Source of the DNA: Eutreptiella sp. 'Long Island Sound 2002'
Lineage: Eukaryota; Euglenozoa; Euglenophyceae; Eutreptiales; Eutreptiaceae
DNA: 64,000 nt
Assembly (NCBI GenBank): GCA_964036045.1
Contig: OZ038385.1
Coordinates: 41,980,884-42,044,883, forward strand
Reading direction: 5' to 3'
Shown: piece after piece, positions 56,001 through 64,000 of the stretch
Position numbering within the stretch: position 1 is the stretch's first letter
Layout of the letters: every line of letters begins with the position of its first letter
The notes under the pieces: generated by a model
What the model saw: the letters and a program-made list of their open reading frames with translations, nothing else
Told to the model about the DNA's origin: nothing
Database searches by the model: none
Position numbers and translations under genes: made by a program

Positions 56001-56559
56001 TCACACCCAAGTGTCCATTGAGGCCCCACGCACGTGGGGCCCTCGGTATCTTCGGTTGCTATGCTACACACCTCCCCCCTCACTCTGCCTCTCCCCTATA
56101 CTTTCGTCTCTGCGTGCTAACGTATACCTGTGCATATGGGTCTATTCAGTCAGACCTGGACAGTGGTGCTGCCGTAGCAGCCAAAAGACATGGCAAAAAA
56201 CCATGGTTCTCCGTGATGCAACAGAGCACCAAAACCCAATGTGCAGGCAAATTTCAGCATGTTCTGGGCATCAGTGGTGGCAACCTTGGGCTTGGGCTAG
56301 CATGTACCGGGGGCGATGCACCACGCTTTGCTGACTGCCGTTGTGTTGGAGGCCTCTGAAGGCGCGGAGAAGGGCTGAGGATTGGGAAAAGGACACGGCC
56401 ATGCCAGCGATAGCAACACTCACCATGGCTGAAATTCACATCAAAATGAACGCCTTGGGTTGCAGTTGCAAGCAGAATGTTGGTGAGCAGGAGGTACTAC
56501 CACAAGTGTGATCCACCCCCCTTTTCCCTCTACAATACATTTCTGGCCACACAAACGGC
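50093..56559. other. Copy-B equivalent of the gene-poor part of the unit
   Basis: Carries the diverged internal duplicate (51755-52130), GTGCC/poly-G elements (about 52454-52556 and 53204-53282), the poly-G and CCACCCGGC minisatellite (53761-53858) and the AATTAGGT repeat (53996-54037). No gene assigned. Confidence 0.5.
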
Positions 56560-56938
56560 GGTCAGAAAAACCAGGCAAACAACGGTCAGATGGTCAGACG
56601 GGGTTCCGTGCTTGGACATGCCGGTGCTTGCACAGGGGGGGGGGGGGGGTTGCACCATTTTCGTTTGCTATCATTCTTTGACTGTTCCGTCCTTGGGTAT
56701 GTCTAGGTACAGGACCCCGTCTGACCGTCGTTTTCCTGACTTTCAGTGTGCTTGTGCAACGGGGGGGGGGGGGCATTGCAATGCTTACACGATGCGTCAT
56801 GTGCATATTTGGTGGTGGTAGGGTATCGACAAGGGTACTCTACAGGTGAGGCATGTTGCTTGTTGGTTCAGGGCTGTTTTTGCGGAGCCATTTCGCCCTG
56901 AGGAGTCAGTCGCAAAAAAAAAAATTATCTGCGAAATC

Positions 56939-57333
56939 TCACAGGAACTTGGGGGTGTGCCACAGTGGGGGGGGGGCTGTGTCGGAGATGTCAGATGCGA
57001 CGCTGTGTTCGTCACCAGTTCGGCTTCGACTTCCATCGGTAATGGACAGATCCGAATCAGAGTCTGTGTGTCTATCCACATCCTCAGAATGTTGTAATGT
57101 GCAGCTAGAATGCCGACTTCCATATCCTTGGTTCGCTCTGTATCCTCGGTGACGGTGGCTGGCGGCGGTGCATCCTCTGTGTGCGCTTCCTCTGTTCCGT
57201 CCTTGTCGGCTCTTGTTGTCCCCTCGGAACGACGTGTAGCAGCCCCTTGCAGGGCAACGCCACACAATTGGAGTACCGAGGGCGAGGCATTATCCAACAG
57301 CAGTTGTAGCTGGTCTGGAGTGATGGTCGACAT
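56939..57333 (-). pseudogene. Decayed ORF fragment starting MSTITPDQ (copy B)
   Basis: Same frame break as in copy A (32948-33342), so the lesion is older than the duplication. Function unknown. Confidence 0.35.
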
Positions 57334-58904
57334 GTTTGAAAATCTGTAGCGGTAGGTGTAAGAGAGGGAAACAATGCCATTCATGCGTCGTTCACTCACG
57401 TGAACAGAACAGTGGACACAGCGAGGAGGTGGAACAACAGCCGGCGCCATATGTTTTCCCGCATAGAGATTTTAGGCATTTTTCTCTTACCACTCGACTG
57501 ACATTTTCTACTCACCAGCCCGGGTGCCGAGGATATACTGCTCGGAGTCCATCCACATCAGCTGGAACGCCGATATCGCCGTGTGCGCTTCCTTGTTCCC
57601 TGTCTTATTCGTCGTTCTCAGCTGCCTCGGAACAATGGTTCGAAAATCTGTAGTAGTAGGTGTACTAGAAGAAAAAAATGCCATTCATGGGTCGTTTGCT
57701 CCTTGCGTTGCAGGCGTGCAGTGCCATTTTTGTTGTTGTTATTCCAGTCTGCGTTATTGGAACTCCTCTATGCTATTAGAACGAACAGCAATACCACCCG
57801 CTTGGAGATCCCCAACACCATCACAAGACTGGGGCGGAAAACGCTTGTTTGGGTATCCGAAGCAGCAACGTTGAAAGAAAAATTTTTGGACCCACAGTTT
57901 GGACGCCTACTATTCGACACATTTTGGTTTGGACCGAGTGGGCCTCAAGGAATTGCCTGGTGGCGGGAAGCGGGCACAGGCGTCCATTCTGGCAGTTCCA
58001 AGGGGTGAAAACCACAAAAGATGGGGGTGCCCTCGGAATCAGATTTTGAGCCGCATAGCCGAAGATATGGCCCAATCGTGGTTCGAGGCTATTTCTTCCC
58101 AACGTCACTCTATGCCCTGACTCTACACTGGCACTCTGTACTGTCATTCTCTTCGGTTAAACTATGCCCCCACTCTATTCCCCCACTGTGCGCCATCACT
58201 CCACAATGTCACTCTACACCGCCAACAGCAGTTGTGGCCAGCACCAAGGCATTTGCCAATCCCCTCCAGCTGCCTTCACACCTGCTCCTGACATGGCACT
58301 GTAGCCCCACAGGGACCTTGAGTGGGAGCTGCAGTCCCCAGGGGGTGCATCCGGGTGGAAAGCGCTGTGAGGTGCGCCTTTTCCTGGCTTCTTAAGGAGA
58401 GGCAATCCGTCGTAAGGCCCTCTTCGGACTGGGAAGAGCAGCCCAAAGCCCAAAGCGGCAAACCCCCGCAACGCTTGGGCTCATTCCTTGCGGCTTTATC
58501 CGAGCCAGACCCAGACCAAGGAACAATCCATCACACTCGGAGCTCACATTCGGCACTGGCTCGATGCGATGACCGTATGCCTGTGTTGCGGGCTCACCGT
58601 GAACAACAGAGCAAGACAACGCGTTGCTCCGATGCCAACCAACCTTTGCACACCATCACGGGACGCAGCGGCGGGGGCCATATGACAACAATAGAGGCTG
58701 CAAAGGGGTTGGAAAAATGACTCTTGTCTCTGGGGATCTACGTCTCTTGTGGGCCGGTAAGGATGGGTCCAGATGTGACCGTCACCAGCCCACGATGCAG
58801 GCGGCATTCGGTAGCTCTGTATTCGTTGCTTCATTCCCCCAACACCTGGGCCACGAGCCTCCCCCGCACTGTGCAGGCGCCTCTCTGTTTCCGATTCCAC
58901 GGCC

Positions 58905-61900
58905 ATGTCCGACTGCGACCCGCTCCTCAGCTCGTCCTCGTCTCTGCGCCAGCCCTCGTGCCCCCCCTCCCCCGCGGCGGCCCCGCGCTCGCCCCGCCCC
59001 CACCACGTGCCGCCCCTCGAGGGCGGCGGCAAGAGGGTGCTCCCCGACCTCCCCTCCTCCCCGCAACCCGCGTCCCCTTTGTCCGGTGGCTCGTCGAAGG
59101 ACCCGGGCATCGGCGGCTTCGTCTTCGGCGCCCCCGCGGAGGCGGACGACGACATGATGTCGTCGAAAGCCCCGAGCATCACCCTCGACGAGGAATCAGG
59201 GCGTATGTCAATGACTCTGAGCTCCGACCGACCCGAGGCCCCAGGGGAATCGCTGCCTCCCGTCAACGTCAGGTCCGTCTCTGTCGACAGCGACTTTAGT
59301 GCGGAGGGAGATTTATAGCTCTCTTTGCCTTGTGTCTGGATGTTGCTAGAATAGGCCGAAGGACGCTCTCATCAGTTTGGAGGGCGACAGGGATGTCCAC
59401 CGCTAGTGGCATACATACCCCTCCCCCTTGTTCTAACATGGGCTTGTCCAAACACGGCGGCCCCGTGTTTCCGTACTTTTGGTCTCTTTTTGGAACCATC
59501 GGTGTTGCGGTTCCACTCCAATTGGGAAAGTGGTGTGTAGCGTTGTGCAGGGCCGCAGGAGGGGTCCGTGTGGGGGGGGGGCAGAGTGATGGTGTGGGTG
59601 TAGTGCCATGTGCTGTTGTGTTGTGGGGTGTGTGCTGGGCTGGGGGGTTGGGTGAGGGGTGGGGGGGGTGGCTGATGTCTGCAACGTGTGTTCCGTGGGA
59701 CGTGCCGCGCGGTACCACGGGCCTTGTCCAAAACACCGCGACCCCCGTGTTCCCGCACTTTTGGCCCAGAACCAGGACCCTGGCCTGTGGGGAATTTCTG
59801 GCCGACCTCGACAGGCTGGAGGGCGCCAAGGCCATCGTGGCCTTTGAAGTCTGTCGCGCATTCAACAGCCCCCTTAGGGCTCCTTTTTTCCACTTGGCAC
59901 CACCGAGGGGGAGGGGTGCCCCACCCCCCACACGCCCTCTTCAAAGTTTGGGCCAAATTTTCTTCCGGGCCTTCGGCCAACCAAAAACTTTCTCTGGCGC
60001 CTTTGGTGCCAGCCAGTTTATTCGACGGAAAGTTTTTTTTCGGTGCCTCTAAAAGCTCAGCACCAATGGGGGCGGCGGGGGGGGGGGGGGCAAGGCATTT
60101 GTTTGTCTGCCTATGCCGATGACATGTCCACCCTGGCACACAAGACACCTGCTGTGCATTTGGCGAGCGCTGTCCGGTTCGCCCTCTTGCCAAGGGAGCC
60201 GGACCGCCAGGTATGTGTGCAGAGGGCACCAGGAAGTGCCCCAAAGCATCCAGAAGGCATCGGGTATCCCCATGAACCCACCAGGAAGTACTAGTCACCT
60301 TCTACACTCCGCTGTCTTTGTTCGGCCTACCGTCATTGTGCCCGGGAGCGTGGCAGTCTCCCCCTGCATAACCTGGTTTCAGACTCAGCGGATCCTCACC
60401 ACAGTCATTTGTCGGATCATCGTAGCACTGGACAGCCCTGAGCCTTGATCCCAGGAGGTTGTCTCGAGTACCGTATGAGGAGCCGGGTACGCCAGCTCAT
60501 CTTGGTCTTGACAAAAAAAAACGTAGCAAGTAGCTACACCGTCCAGCCTCTGCAGGCCTTCCACTGTGGACCCTTTTGCTGGAGTGTTTGTTCAACTGCC
60601 CTGCGTGCGAATCCTCCCTCCTGATCGTGATGCAGACGTTGCGCACAGAGTGGCAGATGCTGCTTTGAGATCCGAGATGCCCGCGACCCTCGAAGTGCTT
60701 CAGTGTGAGTCCTCCTTGTGCTCGCAGGTCCAGCTCTCTCCGGGGGGTCGCCAGCGCGGCATCGGCCCCCGACTCGCCCGCAAACAGCGCCGCCATCGGG
60801 CAGGCGGCCGACCCGCGGGGCCGCCGCCGGTCCTCCCTGTTCGACCCGGCGGCCGTCGCGGCGGCCGACAAGGAGATCCTGAAGCGCATCGCGGTGAAGC
60901 AGGAGGCAGAGGCCAAGGTCAAGGAGGCCCACCGGGAGGTCCTCCAGGCGCTCCACAAGCGCGTGGAGCTCTTCGAGAGCCAGTTCAAGGCCGTGAGCCA
61001 GGCGACGCGGAAGGTGGGGCTCGGGGCGGAGGAGAAGGCGCAGCTCCTGCGGGAGAAGGAGGAGGCGTGCCGGCAGCTGAAGGCCGCGCAGGAGGAGTTC
61101 CGGAGGGCCCAGGCCGAGCGGCAGGAGGCGCTGCAGGGCTGCGCGCTGGACGCGGAGGAGTGCCGGGTGCTGCTGGGGCACAGCGCGATGCGGCGGGAGC
61201 AGCAGCAGCGCCGGGAGAGCGCGGGGCTGCAGCAGCAGCAGGAGCGGCGGCGCAGCCGGTCGCGGTCTATGGACGGGGGCCGGGGGCCGGACGACGAGGA
61301 GGGGGAGGAAGGAGGGCAGGAGGAGGGGCAGGGCACGGGGGCCCCGAGGGTGTGGGGCGCTGCGCCGGAGTCGGACGTTGCCCAGGGGGAGGCGCCGTCC
61401 ACCCCGGGCTCGGGCGCGCGCGCGACCGGGCGCCGCGGGTCGGGCGCCGGCGGGCCCACCCGGCCATCCGCGTCCCCCGCGTCCACCGTGCGGCGCGGCA
61501 CGACGCCCAGCGTCTCGCCCGCGCGGCTCGCGCCGCCGGGCGACGGCGCGCCCGGCGGGCGGCGCGGCTCGGCCCCCAGCGTCTCCCCCGGCCGGATCCG
61601 GCCCGGCGACCGGCCGAAGGCTGGGCCCCGCGAGTCGGAGGACGACTGGATGGACCAATACTTGGCCCAGGCCGGCGACGCCCCGCCGTCCCCGTCGGCG
61701 CTGCTGCCCCCCCCGCAGCACGCGGGCGACGCGCGGCCCCGGCGCGGCTCGGCCCCCGCCGTGTCCCCCGGGCGGCTGCGGCCGACCGGCGACAAGTGCA
61801 AGACCACGAAGAAGGCGCCGGGGCCGGAGGCGGAGGACGACTGGATGGACCAGTACATGGCCGTGGCCGGGGCGGACCGGGCCCCCGGCGCGGCCTCGGC

Positions 61901-62087
61901 CCCGACGGCGCCGGCCCCGCAGGCCCCGGAGGGCGACGGCGCGCCGCTGCCGACGGCCTCCGGTGGGCCCAGTGGCCGGCGCGGGTCGCGCCCCGGGCCG
62001 TCGCCGGGGAGGCGCCGGGCCTCCGCGAGCGCCCCGAAGGACGGGGACGACGACTGGATGGACGCCTACGAGGCCGTGCTCCGCTGA
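58905..62087 (+). CDS. Coiled-coil protein with three WMDQY-type repeats, two-exon model (copy B)
   Basis: Second copy of the gene at 34914-38090. Exon 1 58905-59272, intron 59273-60727, exon 2 60728-62087; the same splice phase and weak donor. Only one amino-acid change was seen (Ser for Pro early in exon 1) and exon 2 shows one synonymous change (a GGT/GGC Gly codon). Noncoding DNA around it varies more, mainly in simple repeats and in the MITE copies. Both copies look equally intact, so dosage may be doubled if both are expressed. Function remains unknown. Confidence 0.7.
59423..59788 (+). mobile_element. MITE-like element, intron copy B
   Basis: Counterpart of 35432-35792, but several bases match the 3'-flank copies rather than its own positional partner (for example the CTTTTGGTCT segment near 59476 and GGCCTTGTCCAAAACACC near 59720). 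Confidence 0.7.
60094..60294 (+). pseudogene. LINE-type reverse transcriptase fragment with YADD (copy B)
   Basis: Counterpart of 36097-36297 with YADD at 60112-60123. Confidence 0.45.
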
Positions 62088-62422
62088 GGGGGCCGGCCGC
62101 TGTGGCGGAGGGGGCACGCAGTCCGCGGAGGGGCAGTGCAGGCGTCAGTGCGCTGGCCTGGGGCCGGGGGGGCGTCCAGTACCCCCCCCCGCCCCTGCCC
62201 CCCGCCCCTTCAGTACCCCCCCCCCTGTCATACTGTCGCTTGTCTCGTTTTTCGTAAAGTGTGTCGCATCCATTCTCGGGAGTTCAGGGCTCCCCCGAAT
62301 TCTGCTGGAGTCATTTCGTGTGTCTGCGTTTTGTTGCACATGTGCCGTTCCATGTTGTACTCACTTTGCGTCGAGTCCATTTGGCAGGCACGTCATGTGC
62401 TCTCACGGTGGCGCTGTTTGTA

Positions 62423-62810
62423 CCCCCCCCCCCCTGTCCTGACACGGGCTTGTCCAAACATGGCGGCCCCGTGTTTCCGCACTTTTGGTCTTTTTTTTAA
62501 ACCATCGGTTTTGTGGTTCCACTCCAATCGGGAAGGTGGTGTGTAGCGTTGTGCAGGGCCGCAGGAGGGGTCCGTGTGGGGGGGCAGAGTGATGGTGTGG
62601 GTGTAGTGCCATGTGCTGTTGTGTTGTGGGGGTGTGTGCTGGGCTGGGGGGGTGGGTGAGGGGTAGGGGGGGGTGGCTGATGTCTGCAACGTGTGTTCCG
62701 TGGGACGTGCCGTGCGGTACCACGGGCCTTGTCCAAAACACCGCGACCCCCGTGTTCCCGTACATCTGCCCCCATGAACCAGGACCCTGGCCCGTGTTGG
62801 GACAAGGGGG
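62423..62810 (+). mobile_element. MITE-like element with terminal inverted repeats, 3' copy B
   Basis: Counterpart of 38427-38821; the terminal C and G runs are shorter here. GTA flanks both ends again. Confidence 0.75.
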
Positions 62811-63136
62811 GTACGACATGCGCTGTGCACCGGCCTGTCGCTCGAGAGCCCCCTCGGGAACCGAGTGCGTCAAGTATTCGGAGGGTGACGTTGTTTGGGG
62901 CCACTCCCGGGGCCTCGGTCACGGGGGTGATGGCCGCTGTTGTTGGTGGAGCATCCACGAGAATCCCCGGCAGCCGTCCCGGAGGGATCAGCGCGCCGCC
63001 CGGCGGCACGGGGCCGCTGCCGGGGCAGACGGGGCGGGGGGCCATTGTTCGGGGACGCGCTGTCAGACGCTACGACTGCGAGAGGCCGGGCGCTGGTGCC
63101 CCAGGCCACGCATGTCGAGGCAGGGACGCCCACCCC

Positions 63137-63500
63137 CATGTTCGTCACATCATCGACGTCCCAAGGCATGACTCGTGTGTGCTCCCGCAAGAAGTGCTGC
63201 GTTCTGACAACAACACCGTCCCTCAATATCAGTCCCAAGAGTTGTGGCAACGGTTGGGGGGGGGGGTATGCTACAGACAATACCCCAGTGCAGATCCCCG
63301 TGTGTGTGGGTCACTTGGGAAGGAGGAAATGAATGTTGCAACACATGTGCATGCCATGAACGCAGCCATCAGCAATGTCGATGACGCTAACCTCCATGTT
63401 CGTCACATCATCGATGTCCAAATGCATGACTCACGTGTGCTCCCGCAAGAAGTGCTGCGTTCTGACAACAGAACCATCTCTCAACATCAGTCCGACCACT
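63137..63500 (+). repeat. Pair of 100-bp direct repeats (copy B)
   Basis: Counterpart of 39147-39510, unchanged in layout. Confidence 0.8.
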
Positions 63501-64000
63501 GCACACCCCAGGCCCATTGGTCTCTCCCATGCCGCAACCCTCTGTCTTGACGGGCAATGGCCACGCAGTGCGCCCGGTGGCACGTGCGCGTCCGCGCGCG
63601 GCGGCGTCTGCCCCGGCGCTGCGGTCCGGTGGGTCCATACGGCCGTGCCGTGCGCCCACACCCGGCGTCGCCATCGTCGAGGCAGCCCCCGGGCCCCTGA
63701 GGCCCTCGTTGGAGTGGGCGGCGCAGCCCAAAGGCCGAAGCCGCGATGGACATAATAGTGACCGATTTCTTTTGGGGCGGAGGGCTCTGACGCGGCCCAA
63801 AGCGCGAAGCCTCTCGGCCTCGGAGACGCCCAGCGGGACCGTCCATCGGTCCCGCCTTGTGACCCCCCCCCCCCCCCCACACCCCCGACCCCCCCGTTCC
63901 CTTCCCCAAAGCGACACTGAGCGTCGGTGCTGTCGCTTTTGTTTTGTTGCCCCGCCGCAATTGACGGGGCGCTGGCGTGTCATCAACGCGAATCTGTTGC

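Larger units (their letters stand above)
48681..64000 (+). repeat. Segmental duplication, copy B (runs off the window)
   Basis: Direct copy of 24676-40010. The first 55 bases (to about 48735) are clearly more different from copy A than the rest, then identity is nearly complete. Copy B repeats every feature of copy A in order. Confidence 0.97.

Noticed and set aside
24676-64000. Whole-window inverted duplication
   Set aside because: The two 15-kb blocks are in direct, not inverted, orientation.

Overview
The window is eukaryotic nuclear DNA dominated by repeats. Pointers to a eukaryote are a Ty3/gypsy (chromovirus-type) LTR retrotransposon with a C-terminal chromodomain, a GC-rich gene that reads through only if an intron of about 1.45 kb is removed, LINE-type reverse transcriptase debris, tRNA-like elements and long satellites. 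There are no operons, rRNA genes or CRISPR arrays. The mixture of very GC-rich exons, poly-G runs and a large algal/plant-like chromovirus suggests a microalga or another protist, but this is inference and the species cannot be named from the sequence.

Region 1 (1-19251) is one large LTR retrotransposon on the + strand whose left LTR is cut by the window edge. Its order is LTR, about 1.3 kb leader, a very long gag, pol (protease, an unusual methyltransferase-like insert, reverse transcriptase, RNase H, integrase, chromodomain), about 1.4 kb of 3' noncoding DNA, LTR. The LTRs are almost identical, so it inserted recently, yet it is already broken by in-frame TGA codons at 5438 and 10021 and by a 2-base insertion near 6068. 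A smaller 3.3 kb non-autonomous LTR element (11178-14515, 5-bp target duplication CAGCC) has landed exactly inside the integrase coding region.

Region 2 (19252-24675) is gene-poor: a tRNA-like element near 20.3 kb, a degenerate satellite of about 60 bp, a long GTT/TTG microsatellite, a 198-bp tandem repeat and decayed coding scraps.

Region 3 (24676-48680) is a unit of about 24 kb whose first 15.3 kb recurs nearly identically at 48681-64000 (region 4); the second copy runs off the window. The simplest reading is a recent direct tandem duplication with its junction at about 48.68-48.74 kb, next to a tRNA-like element and a perfect 13-bp hairpin. Each copy carries one convincing host-type gene (34914-38090 and 58905-62087): a two-exon model for a coiled-coil protein of about 575 aa with three C-terminal acidic WMDQY/WMDAY repeats. 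Around it are decayed transposon genes, MITE-like elements, a LINE fragment inside the intron, fold-back elements and poly-G tracts that differ in length between copies.

The part of the 24-kb unit seen only once (40.0-48.7 kb) contains a 21-bp minisatellite, a 47-bp repeat and a 5-kb array of a strict 7-bp unit with two binary A/C positions (42859-47900). That array keeps very long spurious reading frames open on both strands.
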